Assembly: GCF_000621845.1 (NCBI RefSeq)
Contig: NZ_JHXF01000006.1
Coordinates: 62,001-126,000 of the forward strand
Length of the DNA stretch: 64,000 nucleotides
Direction: 5' to 3'
Source: Ruminococcus flavefaciens MA2007
GTDB taxonomy: Bacteria; Bacillota; Clostridia; Oscillospirales; Ruminococcaceae
In this document: positions 27,071 through 34,526 of the stretch, piece by piece
Layout of the letters: each line of letters opens with the position of its first letter
How positions within the stretch are numbered: the stretch's first letter is position 1
Position numbers and translations under genes: made by a program
The notes under the pieces: model-generated
Told to the model about the DNA's origin: nothing
Seen by the model: only the letters and a program-made list of their open reading frames with translations
Databases searched by the model: none

Positions 27071-27651
27071 ACCTGCCAAATAAGCTGACTCTGCTGAGAG
27101 TCGTTCTTATTCCGTTTTTTTTGCTGTTTATGTATATAAACGTGCCGTTCCACTACGGTATTGCGCTGGTGATATTCGCAGCAGCCTCCATTACCGACGC
27201 TCTTGACGGAAAGATAGCAAGATCACGCAATCTTGTTACGAATTTCGGCAAATTCCTCGATCCGCTGGCGGATAAGGTGCTTGTATTAGCAGCTCTTACC
27301 GTATTTGTGGAGCTGCCCTGTGTGAAAATGGGCGCAATACCGCTCATCATAATAAGCGCAAGAGAATTCATGGTCTCGGGGCTGAGGCTTCTTGCCGCAA
27401 ACAGCGGCGTTGTAGTTGCCGCAGGTATCTGGGGCAAGCTGAAGACCGCCTTTACAATGGTAGCTATCATAGCTATACTGTTCTGGCTGTGTCTCTGCTT
27501 TGACTTTAATATCGGCTTCCCTGATGCTTTCAGAAGCGCAGTTGATAATATCTTAGTGCCCGTGCTCGTATGGATATCGACTATACTCACCGTTATTTCA
27601 GGCGGAGTATATCTGAAGGGCTACTGGCACCTCATAGACTCCGACAAGTGA
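27067..27651 (+). CDS. pgsA: CDP-diacylglycerol-glycerol-3-phosphate 3-phosphatidyltransferase
   Basis: Makes phosphatidylglycerol phosphate, the first step of anionic phospholipid synthesis, in the membrane. The 194-residue protein carries the complete CDP-alcohol phosphotransferase motif: DALDGKIAR, eight residues, G, KFL, D, PLA, D. Five to six hydrophobic segments are present. The start overlaps the rimO stop (ATGA). A rimO-pgsA pair next to recA is common in clostridia, sometimes with cinA between. Confidence 0.95.
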   Translation: MNLPNKLTLLRVVLIPFFLLFMYINVPFHYGIALVIFAAASITDALDGKIARSRNLVTNFGKFLDPLADKVLVLAALTVFVELPCVKMGAIPLIIISAREFMVSGLRLLAANSGVVVAAGIWGKLKTAFTMVAIIAILFWLCLCFDFNIGFPDAFRSAVDNILVPVLVWISTILTVISGGVYLKGYWHLIDSDK

Positions 27652-27670
27652 TACATGAAAGGAGCATAAA

Positions 27671-28057
27671 ATGCAGCATTGTGCAGGTCAGATACGCTAT
27701 CTGGCAGCAATAAAAGAGCTCACCGAAAGAGACGGACAGGTGCGCTGTGTGAATATATCCCGTCATTTAGGCGTTTCACGCCCCAGCGTCAGCAAAATGC
27801 TGAGATGTCTGGCTAACTGCGGATACGTCTACGAGGACTTCTGCAACAGCGTTATGCTTACTCCCGAGGGAGAGGCGGCTGTTGAGGAGATTTTCGCTTC
27901 ATTCGATGAGGTCTACACCTTTTTCCACAGGTTCCTGAAGCTCCCCAAGGAGCAGGCTCATGAGCAGGCGCTCATGTTCATAACGGATTTTCCGCAGGAG
28001 ACCTGCGCACGACTGAAAAAGATAGTAAGACGCACCATAAAAAAACAGGACAAATAA
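27671..28057 (+). CDS. DtxR/MntR-family metal-dependent regulator (short form)
   Basis: A 128-residue DNA-binding protein. Residues about 8-65 form a winged helix with the recognition helix in LGVSRPSVSKMLRCL; the rest resembles the dimerisation and metal-binding domain of MntR/IdeR (FHRFLKLPKEQAHEQA), and the SH3-like third domain is absent. It may sense manganese or iron. It follows pgsA after 19 bases with AAAGGAG as ribosome binding site and ends the operon, with a strong terminator three bases after the stop codon. Confidence 0.85.
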   Translation: MQHCAGQIRYLAAIKELTERDGQVRCVNISRHLGVSRPSVSKMLRCLANCGYVYEDFCNSVMLTPEGEAAVEEIFASFDEVYTFFHRFLKLPKEQAHEQALMFITDFPQETCARLKKIVRRTIKKQDK

Positions 28058-28060
28058 AAA

Positions 28061-28088
28061 AACGGTACACGAGAGTGTACCGTTTTTT
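28061..28088 (+). terminator. Intrinsic terminator after the recA operon
   Basis: A perfect 10-base stem AACGGTACAC/GTGTACCGTT with a GAGA loop, followed by a T-run. It directly follows the DtxR-like gene. Confidence 0.9.
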
Positions 28089-28183
28089 AGCCGTTAGCCA
28101 TTAGCCCATACACATGGCTGATCGCAATTGTTTCGCCGAAGGCGACTCAATAACTCTCAATTCTCAACTTTCAACTCTAAACT
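28087..28183. repeat. Heptamer repeat block: TTAGCC units plus right half of the TTGAGAG element
   Basis: TTAGCCG, TTAGCCA, TTAGCCC stand in tandem at 28087-28107. After a short spacer comes TCGCCGAAGGCGA and then the arm AACTCTC, AATTCTC, AACTTTC, AACTCTA (28152-28181). The second part matches the right half of the 32923-33028 element. The block separates two convergent terminators. Confidence 0.7.
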
Positions 28184-28184
28184 A

Positions 28185-28214
28185 AAAACCCGAAAGCATT
28201 GCTTTCGGGTTTTT
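28185..28214 (-). terminator. Intrinsic terminator of htpG (bidirectional)
   Basis: A perfect stem AAAACCCGAAAGC/GCTTTCGGGTTTT with a 3-base loop and A/T runs on both sides. It lies just after the htpG stop and can work on either strand. Confidence 0.9.
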
Positions 28215-28218
28215 GTAT

Positions 28219-30120
28219 TTACATCAATTCACAAATGAGATTCGAGAACTCTACAGGATCCTCAATGCTCATGCCTTCAATAAGGAGCGCCTGATCGTAG
28301 AGGAGCTTTGCGTACTTGCCCAGCTTGTCCTTGTCGCCACCCTCGCTGAGAGATTTGAGCTTGCCGAATATCTCATGTTCGGGATTAATCTCCAGAACGC
28401 GCTGTGCGTGTATCTTCTGGTCGGTTGGCATAGAGTTGAGCACCTTTTCCATTTCGAGAGATATCTCGCCCTCGCTGGTAAGGCATACAGGGTGGGATTT
28501 CAGTCTCTGTGAGAGTGCTACCTTTGTTACCTTGCCGTTAAGAGCCTCTTTCAGCTGGCTCAGCAGGTCTGCGCTCTCCTCCTCCTTAGCCTTGAGCTCC
28601 TCTTTCTTTTCGGGAGTTTCAAGACCGAGGTCGTCAGCAGATACGGACTTGAACTCCTTGTCCTTGTACTGCATGAGAGCTTTTAATGCAAATTCGTCGA
28701 TATTATCGGTGAGGTAGAGTATCTCGAAGCCGTTGTCCTTTACGAGCTCAGTCTGCGGCAGCTGCTCGATACGTGCTGCGCTCTCGCCTGTAGCGTAGTA
28801 GATGTACTTCTGATCCTCGCGCATACCTGTAACGTACTCGTCGAGAGTTACCAGCTTCTGCTCGTTGGAAGATGTGAACATCAGGAGATCCTGAAGCTTG
28901 TCCTTGTTCATGCCGAAGTCGCTGTATACGCCGTATTTGAGCTGTAAGCCGAATGCCTTCCAGAACTCCTCATACTTCTCACGCTCGTTTTTCAGCATTT
29001 TCTTCAGCTCGTTGCTGATAGTCTTTTCAATGCTCTTGGCGATAGCTTTAAGCTGTCTGTCATGCTGGAGCATCTCACGGGAGATATTCAGCGACAGGTC
29101 TTCCGAGTCAACAAGTCCCTTTACAAAGCTGAAATAGTCGGGGAGCAGGTCTGCGCACTTGTCCATGATGAGGACGCCGTTTGAGTAGAGCTGCAAGCCC
29201 TTTTCGTACTCCTTTGAGTAGTAGTCGAATGGAGCCTTTGACGGGATATAGAGAAGTGCGTTATAAGCAGGCATCTCGTTGCTGATGTGTGAGTATTTCA
29301 GAGGCTCGTTGTAATCAAAGAACTTCTCGGTGTAGAAGTGCTTGTAGTCCTCTTCCTTGAGCTCTGTTTTGTTCTTCTTCCAGAGAGGAGTCATGCTGTT
29401 GAGAGTCTCGACTTCGAGGTAATCCTCATATTCGAGAGGCTTCTTGGCTTCCTTTTCCTCCTCTGTCTGCTCCTTTGGACGGCTGTGGGATACTTCCATT
29501 TTGATAGGGAAGCGGATATAGTCGGAATACTTGCTTACAAGGGACTTTATCCTGTACTGGTCGAGGAACTCGCCGTAGTTCTCGTCGTCGGTGTCGTCCA
29601 GCATTTCGAGGATAATTTCGGTACCTGTGCTCTTCTTGTCGGCTTCTGTGATAGTGTAGCCGTCAACGCCCTCGGACTCCCACTGATAAGCCTTATCGCT
29701 GCCGTAAGCCTTTGAGATAACGGTCACTTTTTTGGCTACCATGAATGCGGAGTAGAAGCCTACGCCGAACTGTCCGATTATCTGGTTGTCCTCTTCAAGC
29801 TTGTTCTCGTTCTTGAACTTGAAAGAGCCGCTGTTTGCGATAGTACCGAGGTTGTTTTCAAGCTCCTCCTCGGTCATACCGATACCATTATCGGTGATTT
29901 TGAGGGTACGGCTGTCCTTGTCGGCGGATATCCAGATAGCGAAATCGTCTTTATTGAGACCGACCTTGTCGTCGGTGAGAGATTTGAAATACAGCTTATC
30001 AATAGCGTCGCTTGCGTTGGAGATAAGCTCGCGGAGGAAGATCTCCTTATGAGTATAGATCGAGTGGATCATCATATCCAGCAGTCTTTTGGACTCTGCT
30101 TTGAACTGTTTTGTTTCCAT
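28219..30120 (-). CDS. htpG: Hsp90-family molecular chaperone
   Basis: ATP-dependent chaperone of the cytoplasm. The 633-residue protein has the Hsp90 N-terminal ATPase motifs [20 protein letters not shown] and [14 protein letters not shown], the middle domain with the catalytic arginine in NISREMLQ, and the C-terminal dimerisation domain; length is typical of bacterial HtpG. It is monocistronic, with its own promoter, a perfect CIRCE operator just downstream of it, and a strong terminator, so HrcA control is expected. In B. subtilis htpG is not under HrcA. Confidence 0.97.
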   Translation of the reverse strand: METKQFKAESKRLLDMMIHSIYTHKEIFLRELISNASDAIDKLYFKSLTDDKVGLNKDDFAIWISADKDSRTLKITDNGIGMTEEELENNLGTIANSGSFKFKNENKLEEDNQIIGQFGVGFYSAFMVAKKVTVISKAYGSDKAYQWESEGVDGYTITEADKKSTGTEIILEMLDDTDDENYGEFLDQYRIKSLVSKYSDYIRFPIKMEVSHSRPKEQTEEEKEAKKPLEYEDYLEVETLNSMTPLWKKNKTELKEEDYKHFYTEKFFDYNEPLKYSHISNEMPAYNALLYIPSKAPFDYYSKEYEKGLQLYSNGVLIMDKCADLLPDYFSFVKGLVDSEDLSLNISREMLQHDRQLKAIAKSIEKTISNELKKMLKNEREKYEEFWKAFGLQLKYGVYSDFGMNKDKLQDLLMFTSSNEQKLVTLDEYVTGMREDQKYIYYATGESAARIEQLPQTELVKDNGFEILYLTDNIDEFALKALMQYKDKEFKSVSADDLGLETPEKKEELKAKEEESADLLSQLKEALNGKVTKVALSQRLKSHPVCLTSEGEISLEMEKVLNSMPTDQKIHAQRVLEINPEHEIFGKLKSLSEGGDKDKLGKYAKLLYDQALLIEGMSIEDPVEFSNLICELM

Positions 30121-30143
30121 TTAAAACATCTCCGTAGTTGATT

Positions 30144-30170
30144 TTAGCACTCTATCTCTTAGAGTGCTAA
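30144..30170. promoter_or_regulatory. CIRCE operator (HrcA binding site)
   Basis: TTAGCACTC (30144-30152), nine spacer bases and GAGTGCTAA (30162-30170): an exact match to the CIRCE consensus. It sits between the htpG promoter and start codon, where bound HrcA would block transcription until heat shock. Confidence 0.95.
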
Positions 30171-30174
30171 ATAA

Positions 30175-30204
30175 AGTATATATCTTTTGCAGGTGCAAAG
30201 TCAA
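30175..30204 (-). promoter_or_regulatory. Promoter of htpG
   Basis: Minus-strand TTGACT (30204-30199) and TATACT (30180-30175), spacer 18. Transcription should begin inside or at the edge of the CIRCE element. Confidence 0.7.
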
Positions 30205-30253
30205 GAGTAGAAGGAAATGTTTACAATTTGTTCATATTTGTCTCTGATTCATC

Positions 30254-30283
30254 TTGACAAATACTATTCTTTTAGTATATAAT
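30254..30283 (+). promoter_or_regulatory. Promoter of the T-box leader transcript
   Basis: TTGACA (30254-30259) and TATAAT (30278-30283) with an 18-base spacer, divergent from the htpG promoter. The transcript would start near 30290, cross a heptamer repeat block and then enter the T-box. Confidence 0.75.
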
Positions 30284-30285
30284 AG

Positions 30286-30345
30286 TTTTTAGTGATTAGT
30301 GCATAGTGATTAGAACTAAGCACTAATCACTAAAAACTAATTACT
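30286..30345. repeat. Heptamer repeat hairpin (TTAGTGA type)
   Basis: Imperfect 7-base units (TTAGTGA, TTAGTGC, ATAGTGA, TTAGAAC) are followed by complementary units (AAGCACT, AATCACT, AAAAACT, AATTACT), giving inverted arms of about 25 bases. It lies at the 5-prime end of the T-box transcript. Confidence 0.7.
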
Positions 30346-30377
30346 GAGAAAGGCATAGCAGTCAGAGTAGCTTTTTT

Positions 30378-30577
30378 GCGGACTTTCAGAGAGTGTGCGG
30401 AGGGTGCGAGCACATGGTCGGGAGAAGTGAAGTGCGGCTGTCAGCTTCGGCAGGGAAGCGCATAGGCGTGTGTATCTGTCGGCGTTTCGTCCGCGTTAAG
30501 GATAAGACGAGTTCAAGACGGAGTGGAAACGAGCATTTGCGCCTCCGAGGTATACCCTCGGGGGCTTTTGTTATTTT
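30378..30577 (+). promoter_or_regulatory. T-box riboswitch, tRNA-Cys specificity predicted
   Basis: A transcription-attenuation leader that reads tRNA charging. Stem I is closed by GCGGAC (30378-30383) with GTCCGC (30489-30494) and contains an AGAGAG motif at its base and GAAGTGAAG before a candidate specifier TGC (30433-30435), a cysteine codon. The T-box bulge reads GTGGAAAC; its TGGA (30524-30527) would pair with a tRNA ending U-CCA, and tRNA-Cys has U at that position. CGGAG (30519-30523) pairs with CTCCG (30543-30547) as antiterminator, in competition with the terminator stem 30541-30564 and its T-rich tail. Uncharged tRNA-Cys should thus turn on the downstream genes. Confidence 0.82.
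30541..30577 (+). terminator. Regulated terminator of the T-box leader
   Basis: GCCTCCGAGG and CCTCGGGGGC flank a short loop and are followed by TTTTGTTATTTT. The left arm is shared with the antiterminator. The next gene's ribosome binding site begins about 3 bases after the T-rich tail. Confidence 0.85.
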
Positions 30578-30589
30578 AAGGAGGTTTGC

Positions 30590-30991
30590 GTGGGATTTAT
30601 CAACAGGTGGATACCTCTTGAAGAAAAGGTTTTTGATGTACCGGGGTTCGGATCCGTCGATCCGGGGCAGCTTACTATTAATGACGAAAAAAATGTATTC
30701 ATGTTTTATTATTGGACAAACATAGACCATCCTGCTGAACAATATTTTGCTTTTTACTGGAAAGATGTATGTTTTAATGTCATTATGGAGTATAGCTTTA
30801 TAGATGATCATACGATCAAATGGGAATTGAGCAGTGTAAAACAGCTCGATTATGATAATGAAGTTATTGATATGGAAGAAGTAAAAAAAGATCTAAGAGA
30901 TGCATTTATGGTATATGGCATAGATGGATTTGAATACAAAGCTCCGAATGCCGTTCCACAACCTGAAATAAAGGTTGTATGTGATTTTTGA
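30590..30991 (+). CDS. Unknown protein, first gene behind the cysteine T-box
   Basis: A 133-residue soluble acidic protein that I do not recognise. It starts at GTG 30590 with AAGGAGG six bases before. Aromatic residues are frequent (FMFYYWTN, YFAFYWKDVCF), and the C-terminal part is helical; no signal or membrane segment. Its DNA is clearly more AT-rich than the flanking genes, pointing to horizontal gain. Size, composition and its pairing with a second unrelated short gene recall polymorphic-toxin immunity proteins, but no toxin is nearby and this is only a guess. Only one cysteine-rich trait could link it to the T-box, and it has just two cysteines. Confidence 0.6.
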   Translation: MGFINRWIPLEEKVFDVPGFGSVDPGQLTINDEKNVFMFYYWTNIDHPAEQYFAFYWKDVCFNVIMEYSFIDDHTIKWELSSVKQLDYDNEVIDMEEVKKDLRDAFMVYGIDGFEYKAPNAVPQPEIKVVCDF

Positions 30992-31012
30992 TATATTAAA
31001 TGGAGGACAGAT

Positions 31013-31390
31013 ATGAATATAATAAAGTATCCCTCGGACGAGGCGGTAAACGAAGCCGTAAAAAACGACAGCCGATTCCTTGCGGCAGTAAGCCTTGACG
31101 GAAGCAAAGCCTATGTAGGTGCGGCTGATGACGCAGGTGACCACATAGCGCTTCTTGAAGCCTTTGACGAGTTCAGTCCCGCAGGCTTTTTCAGGCTGAG
31201 CTTCGACAGCCTGACCGCAGAGTGGACGTTCTCATGTCCGCGCAATTACAAGGGCATAGCCGCAGACAGCGAGCGCATGGACGCGTACTATCGCGACGGA
31301 CTGCGCGTACTGCCCGAGTTTCTGGTGATGTTCGGGTATTTCTCAAAGCTGAAGATAAAGAACCCACCGCCTGAAATATGGGCGTTCTGA
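31013..31390 (+). CDS. Unknown protein, second gene behind the cysteine T-box
   Basis: A 125-residue soluble protein of unknown family. It begins MNIIKYPSDEAVNEAVKND, with an alternating helix-strand character and a C-terminal hydrophobic segment VLPEFLVMFGYFSKL too short and polar for a membrane span. It contains one cysteine. It lies 21 bases after the previous gene with GGAGG as ribosome binding site, so the two are cotranscribed. Base composition is closer to the genome norm than that of its upstream neighbour. Confidence 0.6.
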   Translation: MNIIKYPSDEAVNEAVKNDSRFLAAVSLDGSKAYVGAADDAGDHIALLEAFDEFSPAGFFRLSFDSLTAEWTFSCPRNYKGIAADSERMDAYYRDGLRVLPEFLVMFGYFSKLKIKNPPPEIWAF

Positions 31391-31405
31391 ACAGTCGTTA
31401 GCCTT

Positions 31406-31472
31406 GTAGGGGCGGATATTATCCGCCCGAAAATAAATGCTTAACTTGCGGACGCCCAAAGGGCGTCCCTAC
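31406..31472. repeat. Dispersed palindromic repeat (GTAGGGG family) before cysS
   Basis: GTAGGGGCGGATATTATCCG at the left forms a hairpin with its own right half (GGGCGGAT/ATCCGCCC); GGACGCCC/GGGCGTCC follows and the unit ends CCCTAC at 31472. It separates the two unknown genes from cysS; I see no promoter in this gap. Confidence 0.85.
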
Positions 31473-31500
31473 AAACATAAATGTTTTTGGAGGAATAAAA

Positions 31501-32922
31501 ATGCAGTTATACAATTCATTATCCCATAAAAAGGAAGAATTCGTGCCCCACGCTGAGGGCAAGGTCAATATGTACACCTGCGGACCTACGGTGTACCACT
31601 ACGCTCACATAGGCAACCTGAGAAGCTACATCATGGAGGATATCCTCGAAAAATATCTCCGCTTCACAGGATACGACGTTAACCGCGTTATGAACATCAC
31701 TGACGTGGGACACCTCACCAGCGACGGCGACACAGGCGACGATAAGATGCTCAAGGGCGCTAAGCGTGAGCACAAGACTGTCATGGAGATAGCCAAGTTC
31801 TACACTGACGCTTTCTTCGGCGACTGCGACAAGCTCAACATAAAGAAGCCCGATGTTGTAGTGCCTGCTACTACTTATATCGACGAGTTTATCCGCGTTA
31901 TCAGCGTGCTTATGGACAAGGGCTACGCTTACGAGGCTGGCGGAAACATCTACTTCGATACATCAAAGCTTGAAAAGTACTACGTTTTCAACGATTTCAA
32001 CGAGGAAGACCTTGCAGTAGGCGTCCGTGAGGGCGTTGAGGCTGACGAGAACAAGAGAAACAAGGCTGACTTCGTGCTTTGGTTCACAAAGTCAAAGTTC
32101 GACGACCAGGAGCTCAAATGGGACAGCCCATGGGGTATCGGCTACCCCGGCTGGCACATCGAGTGCTCATGCATAAGCATGAAGAACAACGGCGAGTACC
32201 TCGATATACATTGCGGCGGTATCGACAACGCTTTCCCTCACCACACCAACGAGATAGCTCAGTCTGAGGCTTACCTCGGACATAAGTGGTGCAACTACTG
32301 GTTCCATGTGCTCCACCTCAATACCAACAGCGGCAAGATGAGCAAGAGCAAGGGCGAGTTCCTGACGGTATCACTTCTTGAGGAAAAAGGCTACAAGCCT
32401 GTGGTATACCGTTTCTTCTGCCTGCTCTCACACTACAGGAAGTCACTTGTGTTCTCATGGGAGAACCTTGACAATGCTGTAGTTGCCTACAATAAGCTCA
32501 TTGAGAAGATAGCTCCTCTTACTAAGGAGAACGGCGGCGATATCGACAAGGCTGAGTATGACCGTCTTATGAAGGACTTCACAGACGCTCTTGACAACGA
32601 TATCAACACCGCTATGGGTATCACAGTTATATACGACGTGCTGAAATCCAAGGCAAATGGGGCTACAAAGCTTGCTCTTATCGCTAAGTTCGACGAAGTT
32701 CTCGGACTTGACCTTATTGCAAATGCTAAGGAGCTTGCAGAAAACGCAGGTTCGGCTTCTGCTGATATCCCAAGTGAAGTTCTTGAACTGGTCGAACAGC
32801 GCAAGGCTGCACGTAAGGACAAGAATTTCGCATTGGCAGACGAGCTCCGCGACAAGATAGCAGCTCTGGGCTATGAGGTCAAGGAAACAAGACAGGGCAC
32901 GGAGATAAACAAGCTTAATTAA
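31501..32922 (+). CDS. cysS: Cysteinyl-tRNA synthetase
   Basis: Charges tRNA-Cys with cysteine. The 473-residue class I synthetase has HIGN (36-39) as its HIGH motif and KMSKS at 279-283; the zinc site that selects cysteine is C27, C222, H247 and E251. The C-terminal helical anticodon region is normal in length. TTGGAGG precedes ATG 31501. It is the natural target of the cysteine T-box at 30378, but that leader is about 920 bases upstream with two unknown genes and a repeat between. No separate promoter is visible. Confidence 0.97.
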   Translation: MQLYNSLSHKKEEFVPHAEGKVNMYTCGPTVYHYAHIGNLRSYIMEDILEKYLRFTGYDVNRVMNITDVGHLTSDGDTGDDKMLKGAKREHKTVMEIAKFYTDAFFGDCDKLNIKKPDVVVPATTYIDEFIRVISVLMDKGYAYEAGGNIYFDTSKLEKYYVFNDFNEEDLAVGVREGVEADENKRNKADFVLWFTKSKFDDQELKWDSPWGIGYPGWHIECSCISMKNNGEYLDIHCGGIDNAFPHHTNEIAQSEAYLGHKWCNYWFHVLHLNTNSGKMSKSKGEFLTVSLLEEKGYKPVVYRFFCLLSHYRKSLVFSWENLDNAVVAYNKLIEKIAPLTKENGGDIDKAEYDRLMKDFTDALDNDINTAMGITVIYDVLKSKANGATKLALIAKFDEVLGLDLIANAKELAENAGSASADIPSEVLELVEQRKAARKDKNFALADELRDKIAALGYEVKETRQGTEINKLN

Positions 32923-33028
32923 GTTTAGAGTTGAAAGTGAAGAGTTGAGAGTTAATGTATTCGCTTCGCTCATATTATTTAAATAATATCGCCGAAGGCG
33001 ATACCGCAGCTTTCAACTCTCAACTTTG
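32923..33028. repeat. Complete heptamer-arm element (TTGAGAG type)
   Basis: Left arm of 7-base units (TTTAGAG, TTGAAAG, TGAAGAG, TTGAGAG), an inner part with ATTATTTAAATAAT and TATCGCCGAAGGCGATA palindromes, and a right arm CTTTCAACTCTCAACTTT complementary to the left. It occupies most of the gap between cysS and the next gene. Half copies are at 23784 and 28119-28183. Confidence 0.75.
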
Positions 33029-33093
33029 GCGTGAATTATGATTTAGAACTTCTTTAATTAGAGATAATAATCAAGAAGAACGGAGAATATCCA

Positions 33094-33879
33094 ATGGCAA
33101 GACTTTATCCCCTTTTCAGCTCCAGCAAGGGCAATTCCACATTTATCGGAACAGAAAAGGGCGGCATACTCATAGACTGCGGCGTAAGCTTCAAGCGGCT
33201 CAGCGAAGCCCTCGAAGTCAACCACATTTCTCTGAGCGCTGTACAGGGAGTTTTCATAACCCATGAGCACTCGGACCACGTTGCAGGACTTGCAATGCTG
33301 ACCAAGAAAACGGGAATGCCTGTATACGGTCAGAAACGCACTTTGCAGCGGCTCTGCGACGGGAATAAGATAGCGCCTGTCTCTCATGTCATTGACATTA
33401 CGGGCAAGACCATAAGCTGCGGCGGCAGCGAGGTGAGCTGCTTCAATACGCCTCACGACGCCATACAGAGCTGCGGCTACAGGATACATACCTCCGATGA
33501 TAAGTACTGCGCCATTTGTACGGACTTGGGGCACGTTACTCCCGAGGTGGACGAGGCGCTGAATGGCTGCCGAATGGTGCTCATCGAAGCCAACTACGAC
33601 GACTATATGCTGCGCACAGGTCCGTATCCTCTGTATCTGAAAGAGCGCATACTTTCGCCAAACGGTCATCTCTCCAACGACGACTGCGCCGTGCAGGTGG
33701 GAAAGCTCATAGAGCGAGGAACTACCCATTTCCTGTTGGGACATCTCAGTCAGGACAACAACCGTCCCAATATCGCGGACAGCACCGTGCAGCGGAGCCT
33801 TGAACGCTTCGCAAGGGGCAGGGACTACCTTTTGGGCGTAGCTCCCGTTGAAACTCAGGGAGGAGCTGTTATTTTCTGA
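33094..33879 (+). CDS. walJ: Metallo-beta-lactamase-fold hydrolase (WalJ/YycJ-like)
   Basis: A 261-residue hydrolase of the YycJ/WalJ group, 5-prime-to-3-prime exonuclease-like enzymes that share the cell with the WalRK system in many Firmicutes. The dinuclear metal site motif is THEHSDHVAG near residue 53; later conserved parts are DLGHVTPEV, EANYDD and LGHLSQDN with its metal histidine. Start ATG 33094 follows CGGAGA. It overlaps rlmH by one base, the same pairing found in B. subtilis and relatives (yycJ then rlmH after htrA). No WalRK genes are adjacent. Confidence 0.87.
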   Translation: MARLYPLFSSSKGNSTFIGTEKGGILIDCGVSFKRLSEALEVNHISLSAVQGVFITHEHSDHVAGLAMLTKKTGMPVYGQKRTLQRLCDGNKIAPVSHVIDITGKTISCGGSEVSCFNTPHDAIQSCGYRIHTSDDKYCAICTDLGHVTPEVDEALNGCRMVLIEANYDDYMLRTGPYPLYLKERILSPNGHLSNDDCAVQVGKLIERGTTHFLLGHLSQDNNRPNIADSTVQRSLERFARGRDYLLGVAPVETQGGAVIF

Positions 33880-34352
33880 TGAATATAAATCTTATAGTCA
33901 TAGGCAAGCTGAAAGAGGAATATCTTCGCAGCGCCTGTGCAGAATATATAAAGCGGCTGGGCAGGTACTGCAATTTTGAGCTCCACGAGCTGGACGAGTG
34001 CCGACTCAGCGACGAGCCCTCGGAAAAGGAGATAGCGACTGCGCTGAAAAAGGAAGCGGAGCAGATAAAGCGCTATGCAAAGGGCATGATAGTGCCTATG
34101 TGTATCGAGGGGAAACAGCTCACAAGTCCCGAGCTCTCGGAGAAGATAAGCTCCGCAGGAGTAAGCGGTCAGAGCACCGTGACCTTTATAATAGGAAGTT
34201 CATTCGGACTTGATCCCGAGATAAAGGCAATGGGAGCGCTGAAGCTCTCTATGTCGAAGATGACCTTTCCACACCAGCTGGCAAGGGTAATGCTTTTAGA
34301 GCAGATATACCGCGCATTCCAGATAGCAGAGGGCGGAAAATACCATAAATAG
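33879..34352 (+). CDS. rlmH: 23S rRNA pseudouridine-1915 N3-methyltransferase
   Basis: An SPOUT-class methyltransferase acting on assembled 70S ribosomes at helix 69. The 157-residue protein has the knot motifs IGSSFGLDPE and LSMSKMTFPHQLARVMLLEQIYRA and ends in the invariant GGKYHK-type tail. Length and ends match the family closely. A terminator follows immediately after the stop. Confidence 0.96.
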   Translation: MNINLIVIGKLKEEYLRSACAEYIKRLGRYCNFELHELDECRLSDEPSEKEIATALKKEAEQIKRYAKGMIVPMCIEGKQLTSPELSEKISSAGVSGQSTVTFIIGSSFGLDPEIKAMGALKLSMSKMTFPHQLARVMLLEQIYRAFQIAEGGKYHK

Positions 34353-34379
34353 AAAGGACAGCTTTGGCTGTCCTTTTTT
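34353..34379 (+). terminator. Intrinsic terminator after rlmH
   Basis: A 10-base stem AAAGGACAGC/GCTGTCCTTT with loop TTTG and a T-run, starting one base after the rlmH stop. Confidence 0.88.
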
Positions 34380-34426
34380 AGCCGTTGGTTTTGTAGGGGC
34401 GGTAATTTTAGGTGAATCCTGCGGAC

Positions 34427-34455
34427 TTGACAGCCAAAAGGCGTTGTGATATAAT
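34427..34455 (+). promoter_or_regulatory. Consensus extended promoter of the ABC glycan operon
   Basis: TTGACA (34427-34432), 17-base spacer and TATAAT (34450-34455), with an extended TGA just before the -10 box. Transcription should start near 34462, 65 bases before wzm. A small GTAGGGGCGG repeat fragment lies upstream at 34393-34403. Confidence 0.87.
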
Positions 34456-34526
34456 TAAAAGATACTATGGAATTTTATGCGCTGTTGACGGTAAAGACCG
34501 TTTCTGCGCGTTTCAAGGAGCAATTA

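Noticed and set aside
25958-27079. Long open frame on the minus strand opposite rimO (373 codons), with similar ones opposite wzt and atpD
   Set aside because: These mirror highly conserved genes, lack ribosome binding sites and have cysteine- and leucine-rich nonsense-like composition. They result from codon bias of the true genes.
30286-30345. Heptamer array considered as a CRISPR
   Set aside because: Units are 7 bases with no spacers of constant length, and there are no cas genes in the window.
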